This document shows positions 1 through 11,440 of a DNA stretch of 64,000 bases, in pieces. Each line of letters starts with the position of its first letter. Position 1 is the first letter of the stretch. This DNA is from Lycorma delicatula (taxonomy: Eukaryota > Arthropoda > Insecta > Hemiptera > Fulgoridae), in contig NC_134465.1 of NCBI RefSeq assembly GCF_047948215.1, positions 11,012,522-11,076,521 of the forward strand, written 5' to 3'. A model generated the notes under the pieces. The model worked only from the letters and a program-made list of their open reading frames with translations, was not told the origin of the DNA and did not search any database. Both the position numbers and the translations under genes were made by a program.

Positions 1-769
1 AGACACATTCAAAAATAATATTGTAAGTTCAGTACTTCAAAGTAAACGATCTCAACCTAATTTCATGTAAAATATATACAAATATGTATATTTTTTGATT
101 ATATATAAAAATTTACATTATAATGGCAAATCTAATTATTCAATATGATATTAGTGTATATTTACAACAAAAAAAAAGTTAAAAAACAACACACAGCCTT
201 GAGTCAGAGAGCTCTGAAACACGTAACAGGAATGTTCATCACTTTATCTATTATCATTACTGTTATTGAAGGTATATAAAGAATACAAATAAGCTACCTA
301 AACCAATCAAAAAATCTTTAAATGAAGTTAACTCTAAAATGGAACCAAGTTTGACGCTATCATTTTGGATTTAAAGGAGAGGCCCTCTCTTCAATCACTC
401 TGAAAAAGGGCATCAATAAACTCCATTGTAAGCCTATCCTTGTTACCTTACAAAATTTTATTAAAATGAAGAAACATATACCCGGTAAAAAGAATATTAT
501 TGCCAACATCATTTCCAGAACTGATGAAAAGATTTAAAATCTAAAAAAATAAAAAGAATTCAAAATTTTTAAAAATGACCAAAAAAAAGATAAATGGATG
601 AAAAAGTCTAACGTGAAACCAGAAGGCAACTTAAATGTCTCTGAATATTATACAGTTAATGAGCTATATTTTTTTGTAAAAAGAATTGGTGAAATGGAAA
701 ATAGCTCATCCTGAAGTATTTGTTAAGTATCTACTTGAAGAAATGTACCGAAAATTATGATATGCTGGT
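1..769. other. AT-rich sequence with no recognised gene
   Basis: I see no open frame of useful length, no exon-like block with splice sites, and no recognisable transposon in this stretch. It contains A- and T-runs and short simple-sequence tracts. It lies downstream of the last AP3D1-like exon I could place (that gene reads on the minus strand), so undetected 3' exons of that gene are possible here. Confidence 0.5.
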
Positions 770-832
770 ATTACTAAAATTCTAGAATCAAACTCAAATT
801 GGAACATAAGGTAAATAGTGACAAAATTTTGT
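770..832. repeat. Left copy of a long target-site duplication
   Basis: This segment of about 63 bp, starting attactaaaattctagaatc, is repeated in the same orientation at 1892-1956 with only a handful of differences. The two copies flank a 5'-truncated non-LTR retrotransposon exactly, which is the arrangement expected for a target-site duplication made at insertion. Confidence 0.75.
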
Positions 833-1891
833 TTTCGAGACGACTACAGAAATTCGGCCTGGCTGACTCCGGTATGTGTCTGAAATGTAGATTATTGGAC
901 GATGCTTATCATGTGATATATGAATGTGCCAGGTATGACTTTATGTAACCCATCGGGTTGGTCCAATGGTGAACGCATGTTCGTAAATCAACTGATTTTA
1001 AAGTCGAGAGTTCCAACGTTCAAGTCCTAGTAAAGGCAGTTACTTTTATAGGGATTTGAATACTAGATCATGGATACATCATGTTCTTTGGTAGTTGGGT
1101 TTCAATTAACCACATCTCAGAAATGGTTCACCTGAGACTGTAAAAGTCTACACTTCACTTACACTCATACATATCATCCTTTGAAGTAATAAAGTAATAC
1201 CTGATGGTGATTCCTGGAAGCTAAACAGGAAAAAAGTATGACAATGTGCACAGAGACCATTTGTCGACTTGATATTATCGGGTTGACACTTGATCTCTTA
1301 TGTTAATTGGAAAAGCCAGGCCGAATGGGTTATCATAGAAGGTTTTATTACATATTTGGTAAAGGAAAGAATCACTGAAGGGGTGTGATGTTCTGCTTGG
1401 ACTTTTCTTCTTTGTGTTTATGTATGGTTTTATTGTTATTTTTTTAACAGTTAGCTAAACTGTTGCTGTTTTTGTTTCTGTTTGGTTATAGATTTGTTTG
1501 TCTTTCATTAGTTACGTTTTATATTACTGTTATGTTGCATTATTTATTGTTATTGTTAAGTTTTGTTAGTGTTTTTGTGTTGATTTTATGATTCGTTGTG
1601 TTGAACTCATTTTTACATTTCAGATAGGTAGAGTTCAGTTCCTTCATTCATAGAAAGTCACTCAGTTTTGTTTGAGACTTGGCTAGATATGTTTTGTTTG
1701 GAGTTTATATTAGTTAGTAGTACACCGTGGAAATGTCATTTGTGGCATTCACATTTGGTGGCTCCCGGCTGAGGCTTGACTGAAAGATGCCATTTCTAAG
1801 GTACTGAAGATGACCTCTGGTAAAGCCCATAAGGGCTAGGTGTGACAACCGAAACCGTCACATAGAGGGTGTCTTCCTCCATTGGGTGAGA
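833..1891 (+). mobile_element. 5'-truncated R1-like non-LTR retrotransposon, split by a SINE
   Basis: The first 115 bases translate to the C-terminal end of a non-LTR reverse transcriptase: RRLQKFGLADSGMC, then CLKC, a DDAYHVIYEC stretch and RYDF. This is the Cys-Cys-His-Cys tail typical of R1-like elements. A SINE interrupts it at 949-1236. After the SINE the frame can be followed weakly (RLDIIGLTLDLL near 1265), then a T-rich 3' untranslated region runs to 1891, where no poly(A) tail is visible. Stops and frame breaks show it is dead. Direct repeats of about 63 bp flank it. The clade assignment is from memory of the motif. Confidence 0.7.
949..1236 (+). mobile_element. tRNA-derived SINE
   Basis: The copy begins with a tRNA-like head: an A-box-like segment around gggttggtccaatggtgaac and a B-box-like gttcaagtc. 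A unique body follows, ending in an A-rich tail near 1230-1236. Other copies lie at 22496-22791, 39240-39518, 40028-40441, 42237-42525 and 47939-48200. The flanks share gtatgac (just before the SINE and just after its tail), a plausible short target duplication. It sits inside the non-LTR element at 833-1891, so it is younger than that insertion. Confidence 0.85.
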
Positions 1892-1956
1892 ATTACTAAA
1901 ATTCTAGAATCAAACTCAAACTGTAACATAAGGTAAATAGAGTAACAAAATTTTGT
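1892..1956. repeat. Right copy of a long target-site duplication
   Basis: Direct repeat of 770-832 with a few substitutions and one small length difference. It directly follows the 3' end of the non-LTR insertion. Confidence 0.75.
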
Positions 1957-4006
1957 AAATACTATGAACTTATTAAAAGTAGAAAAAATTATGAAATGTA
2001 CACAATTACAACCTAATGCAAAGGATGTCAAATTTCTATAGATTTATTTGAATTAATAAGCAAAAGACTTTTATCAGTGGTTATTTATTATTTTAGATTG
2101 TCGTACAACACTTTTTAAATTTACACTTTTCCCATCAGAAAAGCTACTTCTGTTGCTTTACTGAAAAAGAGGAAAAATATGTACAAAGAAATCGGAAAAT
2201 AAAAATTCATAATTACTAATCAATGGAAGTTAATTTATAAGCAAAGTTTGAAAGCAAGTAATGGACAGGCTAGGAAATGCATACAGACTTATCTCTATTA
2301 TTTTTAATTTTTTTAATCGCTTTTAAAAAATTGTTTAAACATCCCAATTTATGATCATATGATCCTACTTTTCTAAGAATGCCTTATATTTTTCTAAGAA
2401 TGCAAAGCAACATTTTTCCACCCATGAAGAATTACAATTAATATGAACAATTCTTTGCAAGCTCTTAATTTTTCTGATTACAAAACAGCCAAATAATTTT
2501 AATATATAAAAAAAATTAGAATGAATTTAAAATTTAAATACAACCACCAAATTCCAAAATACAATTAAACTTGTTAAAATACTATTATATGTAATTTACA
2601 CCAAAAGTTTCTATCAGCTTATAATCTTTCACAGAACATTTCAAGAGTGCTACTCAAGAAAGGATTCCTTTCATTTAGGTAATATATACTTTGAAAGCCT
2701 TTGAATTAGGTGAATTTTAAGCAGGTTAATTATACTTGGGATTTTATTGTATAAATTGGAAAAACATTACGCTTTATAATCCACTTTATTAATTCAAAAT
2801 CAAACAAATCTGAATCTATAATCTTTACCCTCACTCAAGAAATTCTGTGAAGATCACACCCAATGGATGAATGATAACCGGTATAATATTCCAGAACAAG
2901 CTATACTGTTAAAAAACAATGTACTCATTGGAACTCTTCAGCTCTCATGAAGGAAACTACCCAAGTGTTTTGTAAAACATGAAATTACAGGTAATTCTGA
3001 TCAAGTCTCCATATTCAAATGATATTTGTACCACTCATTTCCATTAACACATAGTTAAGATGAAAACTCATACGATATAAGAGAAAAAGACTGATTTGAA
3101 ACTTAGCATCAAGATATTTTACATGCAAGTAGGAATATGACATGAGGAATACGATGCAAAATTATCCTGTCGAATGAAAAGGTGAGACAAAGCGGTGCAT
3201 AAAGGTTAGCAAATGAATTAATCTTGAATGGAAACATACAGAAGATACAATCTCTGAATAGGCCATCTACCATAGACTAGCACTAGTGAAAGAAATCTTT
3301 CAGAAACACAGCTAAGGATCAAAACAGATGGTCATACATCAACAGAAGCAACTTCTCAGAAAAAAGCACAACAGAAAAAATTCCTGCAATAGGAAAAAAG
3401 AAAGGCTCCAAGAAGTGAGTAAGTGAGAGAATAAAGATGGCATTCAGATATACTAAATGATTTAATGAATCTAAGTGGGAGAGCTGCAATATTAAGATAA
3501 TGATGTAAATAAATGGATAAGAATGACAGACTATTAGAAGATGAGATTATGAATCATAATCTCATGTTTTAATTATAAAACAAGCATGAAAAATAATATG
3601 AAAGAAGGAAAACGGAAAATCATGAGTAAATTTCTATTGTTACTCATGATTTTACCATGAGTAAATTTCTATTGATCCTACAAATTTGGCAGATTACAAT
3701 TATAAAGAAAATACTTAATACTTAAATACAAAGTTGATAAAATTATCACCTCATAAAGAACTCTGCAACGACACTCAATATGATGCCTAAAAACTCAGTG
3801 ATGTTTTCTAAGTTATTGTATTTTACTATCATTACTAAAATTATGGCCAATAATAATTACTAAAAAGGAAAACAATTTATTAGAAGAAAAATGTCTGACT
3901 TTGTACAACTATAAAAAGTTTTTATTTTTAATAATTATAAAAATTTAAGAAACACATGATTAAAATTTAACAAACTACATTTATAGCTCGTAATCCAGCA
4001 TAGTAC
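1957..4006. other. AT-rich sequence without recognised gene; two fold-backs
   Basis: No coding block with conserved motifs was found on either strand. Two short inverted repeats stand out: 3541-3565 (arms of about 11 bp) and 3616-3653 (14-bp arms aaaatcatgagtaa and its reverse complement around a 10-base loop). A partial third copy of the same motif, catgagtaaatttctattg, follows at 3656-3674. C-terminal exons of the AP-3 delta gene would be expected here but I could not identify any. Confidence 0.5.
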
Positions 4007-4256
4007 TCGCTCATCTAAATTGATATCAAGTGCTCGATGGGGATCATTTTCATCAAGTCCTTCAGAGCTCTCACCACCTGAATTCATTGCTCCTTCAGGC
4101 ATTTCTCCTTTACTTCTATTTACTTAAACAGGTAATTCGTTTTCAAATTCTTTAACGCCGAACTAGTTTCTTTATCAACTTCTATTCCTCCCTTTTTCTT
4201 CTTCTTGCGTTTATTCTTTTTAGATGATTTTCTTAAATATTTGTCAGAATTTAAAC
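4007..4256 (-). pseudogene. AP3D1: AP3D1-like exon (SDKYLRK, Lys-rich hinge, DPHRALDINLDE) with frameshift and stop
   Basis: After the acceptor ACTAATTCAG it encodes GLNSDKYLRKSSKK, a lysine-rich tract and GGIEVDKETSSA. A frame break at about 4157-4163 leads into GVKEFENELPV, a TAA stop at 4124-4126, then NRSKGEMPEGAMNSGGESS and DENDPHRALDINLDE. Human has DPNDPYRALDIDLDKPL. The low end is placed at a possible donor GCGA|GTACTA and is uncertain. No later exons (C-terminal appendage region) were recognised. Confidence 0.8.
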
Positions 4257-4594
4257 CTGAATTAGTAGTAAAATAAAAAACTAATACAGTATGATGAACT
4301 GAAAAAAAAATTATATTACCTCCTGTTATGTAAATAAAATTTTAAGAGTTCTTCTCTATATCTTCACTTATTTTATAAATACTTGCCATGCATCACACAT
4401 AAATATAAAGCAAAATTAAAGTATTAAAAATCCACATTCTGATGATAAATTCATATAATTCTGATTTTTCTACATGTTTTAGTTAAATATTAATAAATTA
4501 GGTACATTTAAATACAATTACATTATTTAAGGATAGCATAGTTTTTCTAATCTCTTAATATAACTACCAATTTTTAACAGTTATCGACCCTTCA

Positions 4595-4706
4595 AATAAG
4601 CAGATGTTTTGACAAACATCTGCTTATTATTGCTAGAAATTATTATTTCATATCACTACTATTATTTTCATATCATTATTTTTGCTAGAAATATCTTTCT
4701 AGCAAA
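4595..4706. repeat. Two short perfect fold-backs
   Basis: 4595-4628 is a perfect 15-bp stem (aataagcagatgttt) with loop tgac. 4681-4706 is an 11-bp perfect stem (tttgctagaaa) with loop tatc. They lie close together in otherwise unremarkable intronic sequence and belong to the series of fold-backs seen across the window. Confidence 0.8.
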
Positions 4707-4776
4707 CCACTTCTTAACATTTGGAAACAAATAATTGTCTGAAGAAGTTAAGTCTGATGGGTTGAGCAGGGAGAGA

Positions 4777-5010
4777 GAACACTCACCTATCTGCAGCCTG
4801 CTCTCAGAGTTTTTACTCCCTAATCAGCAAACAAATTTTATAATTTAAACATAATTATAAATTAAAATAGTTATTTTCTTACTTTTTATAGTTAAAGTTT
4901 AACTAGATTTTTAATTATATCTTTTCATTTATAACTGTATGTAATTTATAAAATTTATTTTCTGATGATGGAGTAAAAACTCAGGAAGTGCTACAGATAG
5001 GTGAGTGTTC
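4777..5010. mobile_element. Short element with long terminal inverted repeats (MITE-like)
   Basis: The first roughly 95 bases (from gaacactcacctatctg) match the reverse complement of the last roughly 95 (ending gtgagtgttc), including shared blocks gagtttttactcc and aaattttata, with scattered differences. The two arms are separated by only about 45 bases. There is no coding capacity. The shape fits a foldback or MITE; I cannot assign a superfamily and no clear target-site duplication is seen. An (AC)n tract follows at about 5086-5105. Confidence 0.65.
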
Positions 5011-5408
5011 TTACCTTTTATTTGAACAGTAATTGGTGGATTTAAATATTTGTTTTTAAGATAACTTGATGCAGTAGCGCACGCGCATACACACACACAC
5101 ACACAATGTATTATATATTTTCTTTTGGTAGCTTCAGTAACATACCAATGGTTTTTTAATTCAGTATAATTTCCTCACTTTTATAATTGTCCTAACTATA
5201 AAAAAATTAACAAAAATGTATCAATTTTCTGCCTCACACTCTCTTCTCTCTTACAATTATATTCTCTCTTATTATAATAAGAAGAAAGTGTTTTTCTTAT
5301 TCAATTACTAATAAATAAATAATAGTTATATAGTCATTTACAATTAATAAGCAAGTTTCTTTTTGAACAACCAAAAAAAGATTGATATAAAACGTAGATA
5401 TGGAATAC

Positions 5409-5526
5409 CTTGTATTTTAAGTGGAACAGATTCAATTTCTGCTACTGGAATGTCTGAAGTGATATCATTATTTGTTTTCAGATAATGTGGGTTCATAGCC
5501 TGTTCCAATTTACGAGCCTCTCTTAG
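5409..5526 (-). pseudogene. AP3D1: AP3D1-like exon (LREARKLEQAMNPHYLK)
   Basis: An intact 118-base exon encoding LREARKLEQAMNPHYLKTN and then DIPVAEIESVPLKIQ, the hinge segment corresponding to human RREARKQEQANNPFYIKS and HIPVVQIDLSVPLKVPG. The acceptor is TTTTTCTTTAG and the donor CAAG|GTATTC. It starts in phase 0 and leaves one base, agreeing with the exon at 4007-4256. A Leu codon present in relatives before SVPL is absent. Confidence 0.85.
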
Positions 5527-7492
5527 CTAAAGAAAAATAATAATCAAAATTAATCTGTTCATTATCATTAAATAATACTATATTAATTAAGTTGAAGATA
5601 AACTTAAGTTGTCAAATTTTATTCAACATATGATAAAAATGTTAAGGACATTGTACCAATACAGTACAACCCACTCATGCTGACATTCTCTCTACTCATC
5701 CAGACATTCATCTGACTGGACATGATCCAGATCAATTAACGTTCAGATAATTCAGAGATCTCATATCACAGTAAAAATTAAATGTTAAATACATAAAATT
5801 TCAAAACATTTTTAATGAATATATTAGATTCAAATTTTTACTTACAATCTGATCAATTTTGAAAAAAAACTTATAAAACAAATAGTCAGCCAATAAAAAA
5901 CAGTGTCACCTTGTCACTCATATTTCTTCAAACAAGGGATAGTTCCACCGAGTTCAACGTACTACTGTGGCTACAAAAGCTTATACTTACAAATAATGCA
6001 CCTAATTGATGGGTCTAAAATCTAGTCTTTAATTAAATGATGGTTGAGTAAACCCTGAAGCCTCAATATACTGATTTTACTGTTTGAACTTTACAATACT
6101 AAATCACTTTGAAAGAAAAAAAAATCAAACCAAAATTACAAAAAAAAAGAACAACAGGAAACTCAAGTTTTGTAAATAATATATATATATATACATTTAA
6201 CATATCATAATGCTAAACTGACCCAGATACTCTGGATGTCTGGATGAACAGGATCTGGATAACAATTTGATATTATTATGAGTACAAAAAAATAAATATC
6301 AAAGAGAATAAAAATATTATTAATTTTTTAATAAAACAATAGCAAAATAGAAAAAATATTCAGTTAGAAAAGTATCATCTATATTTATATTAGTATCATT
6401 TGTATTTATATAACAAAGAAGATTAAAGCTGTAACCATAAGAAAGGAAGTAGAAGAGTGATGTTCTTTATAATTAAGGAGGTATAACATTTCTTACAGTA
6501 CTGCTACCAATTTTTAAAACAGAATTCATATTATAGCAAACACAAATATAACATTTGGCAAAGGATCTTCTGAACTGATGTGAGAGGACTTCTAACAGTT
6601 TGATATAGTTGTTTTTACTGAATAAAATATGATGGCCTGAAATATTAATGATTTAAATGTTAAATACCTGTGGATAGATGTAAAAGATCATCTGCACCTA
6701 AACTTACGTATGATTACAAGGAAACCCACCGGCTGGTCCAGGTATTATCCAATTCTTTTGAATTGGATAATACCTCATCATTTTCATTACATATCAAAAC
6801 CTTCTGGAGAATTGTTAAACGATTATCTTTGTGACTTAAGCCATTGGCTTATATTGAACTCGGTTCCAACTTCATCGACTTTAATTTGTGAATTATTGTA
6901 ATCTGTTTAACCGTTTCAACATTGTCATAATTCTTTGAAAATGGTTGTCTGTCAGGTGATGTATAACCAGGTGAGCACAGACTTTTAAAAGTTTAAAAAG
7001 TCATGGATGACTATAAATAACAAACCATTGGCTTGTATTGAACTAACTAGCAATTTCATCAAGTTTATTTTGAGAATGAGTAATTTGTTTATAACTGCTT
7101 CAATATTGTCATAATTCTTTAAAATGGAAGGCCCATATTTTTGTTGTTTATCACAGAGAGAAATCCTACCTTTTCTAAAGTGAACAATCCTTTTAAAGCA
7201 CTCTGACAAAAGAGCACTCATTTTAAATTGTCTTTTAAAAATAATCATAACAATTAACAATGGAACAATATTTCCAATGAATAAACGTATAAGATTACAA
7301 TCTATACCAGAACAGTCAGTGTTGTAAGACATCTGACCGAAAGGAAAATTTCACTTTATTTTTGGCGATCCCTCATACATTACCTTCATTAAGTAATATA
7401 TATTAATTTATTTAAAAACAAAAGCCCATTTTTAACATAAGATGTTATTAGTCTAGAATACTAACATTATCTATAAAATTGGTTAAGCATAC
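5527..7492. other. Intronic AT-rich sequence; direct repeat and hairpin
   Basis: No exon is recognised here, although the AP-3 delta exon containing LDLDAWI should lie in this interval. 6836-6943 and 7010-7126 are diverged direct repeats sharing ccattggctt, tattgaact, atttcatc and attgtcataattctttgaaa-like blocks. A perfect hairpin sits at 6741-6774 (15-bp stem ggtattatccaattc, loop tttt), directly after a stretch (cccaccggctggtcca) that resembles the first bases of the local SINE. Confidence 0.5.
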
Positions 7493-7714
7493 CCTTCTGG
7501 AACTTGCACTTTTCGTTGAGCTTTAGGTGCAACAGGATTAAGTTCACCAGAAAATAGGGCAGCCATTTCACAAGCGATAATCTCTAACGGTTCACCACCT
7601 TTAAGTTGTTCATGAAAAAACTGAACCAGATGCAAAGCTGAACTTGCACGCTCCTGGACTTCAAGATCTGCACTGCACAAACCGAGGAAGCCTATTACAA
7701 ACATGTGCACATAT
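7493..7714 (-). pseudogene. AP3D1: AP3D1-like exon (NRLPRFVQ ... GELNPVAPKAQ) with -2 break
   Basis: The acceptor TTTTTTCCAG opens ICAHVCNRLPRFVQ. A two-base loss (AGAG to AG) at about 7670-7675 shifts into ADLEVQERASSALHLVQFF, then EPLEIIACEMAALFSGELNP and VAPKAQRKVQVPEG. This is the C-terminal part of the adaptin trunk, matching human SADLEVQERAS and AGELNPVAPKAQKKVPVPEG. The donor is GG|GTATGC. The exon should join one starting LDLDAWI, which I could not find between 5527 and 7492. Confidence 0.88.
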
Positions 7715-9179
7715 CTGGAAAAAACAAAAATAAATAAAGATATGTCTACTAAAATAAAAAAATTAATACACTACTACATTAACAACTTTTATTTATAACC
7801 AATCATTTGTTTTTTAATTAATCATTTAACTGATTTGATAAAGTTCATAATTCTTTTCTATTATGTACTAAAAATTTTAATTTCAAAATATTTACTACAT
7901 TTTATATCCTCAATTACTTGTTCCACATACTCTAATCTTTGATTTTCCCAGGAGATTTTACTCTTTCTCTCTCCTTCTAGTGACAAAATTAAGTTACTTA
8001 ATTAAAACCTATTAATTAAAAACTACAGATGATCAGCCTTGTTCTTTTGGTAAGATTGTACTCTATGCTTTTCCTTCTTCAAGTCATCTTCAAATATCTT
8101 CACTTTGTAGTCTTATTGATCAAATTAATTTCCAAAATATTCCTATAAAGTACATTTCAATGCATTATTCTATTCCATCCTGGTTTTCTACAGTATACAG
8201 TTCACTTTTATAAATCACAAAGCTTTGCAAACATTTTCTGGTGAACTTCTGTTTTTGCAGAGTTTAAGTAATATTTCCTTAATATTTTTTTAAAATTTAT
8301 TATTGGGTCCTGAGCAAGACAGCAAACCATCCCCAAATCAACCTGATTATTAAATCATTCCTTCTAATCACCTACCCTCTTTCCTCGATTTCTCTTTCCC
8401 AATATCGATTCTAGATGTGTAAGTCTCATCCTAATACATTCTCCTTGCATTTGTTGAGGGGGGTCTGCCAATTCAGAAACTGTTTATTTATAAAAATTAT
8501 ACATAAATAATAAAAATGCTTATATATTTTATAATACATAAATAATAATTTACTTTATAAGTAGGTGAAACTAATGTTCAATTAACTTCTAAACATGAAA
8601 GACTAATGTAAGAAAATTAATTTCTATTAGTTGAAAAACTCTATGGTATGACATAAACACACATGTTTATAATGTTCAATCTAAATATATAAAGAGATCA
8701 CACAAAACTGTTATATTTTCAAATTAATTATCTAAATAAAACAGATAAAGTATGTTTGTTTATCAATAGAAAATGTGATAAATAAATGTCATTACACAAT
8801 CAAGAACATTTAAACGAATACATTTTGTCATTGGATGTATTTTACAGTTTCAAAAAAAATTAATGATGGCAAAGAATCATATAAAACATTTAGGAAATCT
8901 TTATATATCATACAAAGTAATGAAAAACAACTTCATACTATAATGAAACAGCATAAAACTGTGTCTCACGTAAAAATAATATCAGTTATTTATAAATAAA
9001 AAATCTTATATTTTTAACATTTTTGGCGAACTAATATTTAAAAAATGAATCCCACTCAGGCCCACCCTTGTTTTTTGAGACTTAAAAGTTTATTTATTAG
9101 TGTAATTATTTACTTCAATAAGTCGTCTTGATTTGGCACAGTTATTTAACAAGGCTAAAAAATTACAGCTTACAAAAAG
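7715..9179. other. Intronic AT-rich sequence, no recognised feature
   Basis: I found no conserved coding block or transposon signature I could name in this interval between the 7493-7714 exon and the transposon beginning near 9180. Pyrimidine-rich stretches occur around 7960-8240 and 8380-8470. Confidence 0.4.
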
Positions 9180-11440
9180 AAAATTTGTGTACCATGATGC
9201 CCCCTAGTCCAACGCAGTCGAAAATATAGTGTGTGCATAAAATAATGAATGACAGATGAAACAGCTTCAGTGATTCTTTCTTTTAAATGGTCCAGATTTT
9301 GAACATGAATGGAATACACTTATGTTTTACATAACCCCAAAAGTAGAAATCCATGGGGAGATAAGGTCTGGAAACCATGGGAACCAGGTAATTCACCCTT
9401 CTCGTCCAATTCAGTGCTAAGGAAATGTTTCATTAGGAAAATCCTGCACAACTGTGGCAAAATGTGGAGGAGCTCTGTTTAACTGAAACATGAAGTTCTC
9501 TGGTATTTGGGATGCTGCATACCCTTCTAACATATCCAGGAAGAAGTTCCCATTACAGTTTCTTCAGCAAATTAGAAGGGGGCCAATGCTTTTTTTTTCC
9601 CCAGGCCGGGTATCCAATCAAGTATGCACAGCCCACGAAAGTGTTCTTTAAACTGAAAGGAGGCCTCGCCAGCTGTTCGTCCGGCCCGGCAGGTCAGCCC
9701 CCCGGTTGGATCTTCTGTTTTAATGTGCCTGCCTCCAGCCCCCCCCCCCCCCCGACAGAGAACCAGGCCCGACAAAGCCGTCCCTAGCCCCCACCGAGGG
9801 AACCGGGTCTTGGTCTTTTCATTACCCAGTTGTTATGATCTCCAAACAAAGGAATGATCTTCTCCTCATAGCTGCTTGCCTTAACAAAAATATTAAACTA
9901 CTAAGTTACCACGGGGCCTCAATGGCCTCTTAAAAGGGCTACATCATCTTTAGCCTTTAGTACTATCTTGGCAAACTCCTCCATTTTGTTCCAATAGTCA
10001 GCGGATCGCAGGAGAAAAAGAAGCAGATTCTCCAGATTTAATTCCTGCAGCCCTGAACGTCGTCTATGTATAGTCCATCTATTACAGTGGAACAGAGTAT
10101 GTTCGGCAGTATCCGAATCCTGGCAGAACATGCAAATAGATGCTGGTCTTCTACCGAATCGATGTAAATAATATTCGAAACTACCATGCCCAGATAGTAT
10201 TTGAGTAAAATAATAACCAACCTCACCATGTCCTCTATCAAGCAACATGCCCAAGTCGGGTATCAACCAAAATAAAAAAAAAAATAAGGATGGTCAATCG
10301 ATAGGAAATGGCCCAATTCGTATAGATCCTGAATGGTTTTGGTCTACGACCAACGGGTAACAAGATATGAACATTTAAAGTTACCCCCATATAAAAGTCT
10401 GTAAACACTTTCAATTCAGAATACCTACTGTTATTAGTGAAAAATTTTCAGTCCTTGTTTACGTTAAATACAGTGATGTCACTCTCCTGTATTAACTTGC
10501 ACGAAATCTCCACTACAAAAAATTAACCAAAAGTTAACCAAAAATTCTATTTTTTCTTTAGACTTGTCCAGTAATTCAATCACAATGTTAAACAGCACTT
10601 TCCTGATAGATAAAGCCGAACACCCCAATCAAAAAGCAAAAAACAGCGGAGCGAAAATAGCACGTCTTAACACTCTGTTGAACAGTCATGCTGATGCAAA
10701 CATGAAACATTGCTTCATCATTGAAAATGGTCATGTTTAACTAAAAAATCTTCACCCTGCCACAATGTCTACAGCAAAATCAAATTGTTTCCCTTTGTAG
10801 TAGAGCTATTGTAACACCTGAATTTTGTACGCAGTGAAATGTAACAGTCTTTTTAACACCTTACGAACAATTGATTTAGGAATGCCCAACTTGCTAGAAC
10901 ACTTCTGCATATACAAAACTTTTTTGCACTGCTTCAATCATTTCATCAGACACTGATGGCCATCGTGGATGCGTTTGCTTCAGTAGGCTGCCTGTTTCTT
11001 TGAGTTGCTTGTCTCATTGCCAAATGTTATTTTCATGCGATGGGGGTCTTCATTGTACACACAATGGTATTCACGCCTAACATGTGTAACTGTCTCAAAC
11101 ATAGCAAGCCATAACACACATTGAATCTTCCTCTGCACTGCAAACATGATGACTAACACACATGTTTACTTGAGTGTACTGGAAACAACAACACGTACGT
11201 GCTAGCTTTCAACACATACACTTGGAGTGTTTGTTTTTCATTTAATATACAGTTCATCTCTCTACAATGCTTTGTTACAAAGATATAACCATTTAAAACC
11301 CAAATATTATTTTGCAGACACAGTTTGCATGTATACAGCCAAATATCTGGGCTAAATTTCAACTTTTTGGTCAAAGAGTTTTTGAAATACAAAGTAAATA
11401 TTGTTTACAAATAATGTTGAATGTCCCCCTTGCCGCTACA
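9180..11440 (-). mobile_element. Decayed IS630/Tc1-superfamily transposon, interrupted by a non-LTR element
   Basis: Reading on the minus strand from about 11130 the transposase N-terminal half is visible in pieces: KQLKETGSLLKQTHPRWPSV, SDEMIEAVQKSF, then VTFHCVQNSGV, and near 10600 VFGFIYQESAV. The C-terminal half lies at 9180-9560: NFFLDMLEGYAASQIPENF, NRAPPHFATVVQDFL, and VQNLDHLKERITEAVSSV. Stops and frame breaks are frequent, so it is inactive. An R1-like 3' end (9590-10275) is inserted between the halves. The family is the insect group whose transposases carry a DGAPPH and a WPPRSPDLTP motif; the second motif is badly eroded here. Confidence 0.7.
9590..10275 (-). mobile_element. 3' end of an R1-like non-LTR retrotransposon
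   Basis: The 115-codon frame at 9919-10266 encodes the reverse transcriptase C-terminus: PDLGMLLDRGHGEVGYYFTQ, ILSGHGSFEYYLHRFGRR, then the Cys-Cys-His-Cys motif CMFCQDSDTAEHTLFHC and WNKMEEFAKIVL. It is open from its 5' truncation to the stop. The 3' untranslated region (9600-9918) is GC-rich compared with its surroundings, including a run of G on the minus strand at 9739-9754, and ends in a run of nine A on the minus strand at 9590-9598. It is inserted in the IS630-like element, so it is younger. Confidence 0.8.

Noticed and set aside
3616..3653. Hairpins as bacterial-type terminators or a CRISPR-like array
   Set aside because: The window is eukaryotic; the hairpins are not followed by consistent T-runs and are not regularly spaced repeats.
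6720..6740. SINE head next to the hairpin at 6741
   Set aside because: Only about 20 bases match and no body follows; too short to call a copy.
9512..9787. 91-codon plus-strand frame rich in Pro and Gly
   Set aside because: It is antisense to the GC-rich 3' untranslated region of the R1-like element and has no motif of its own.
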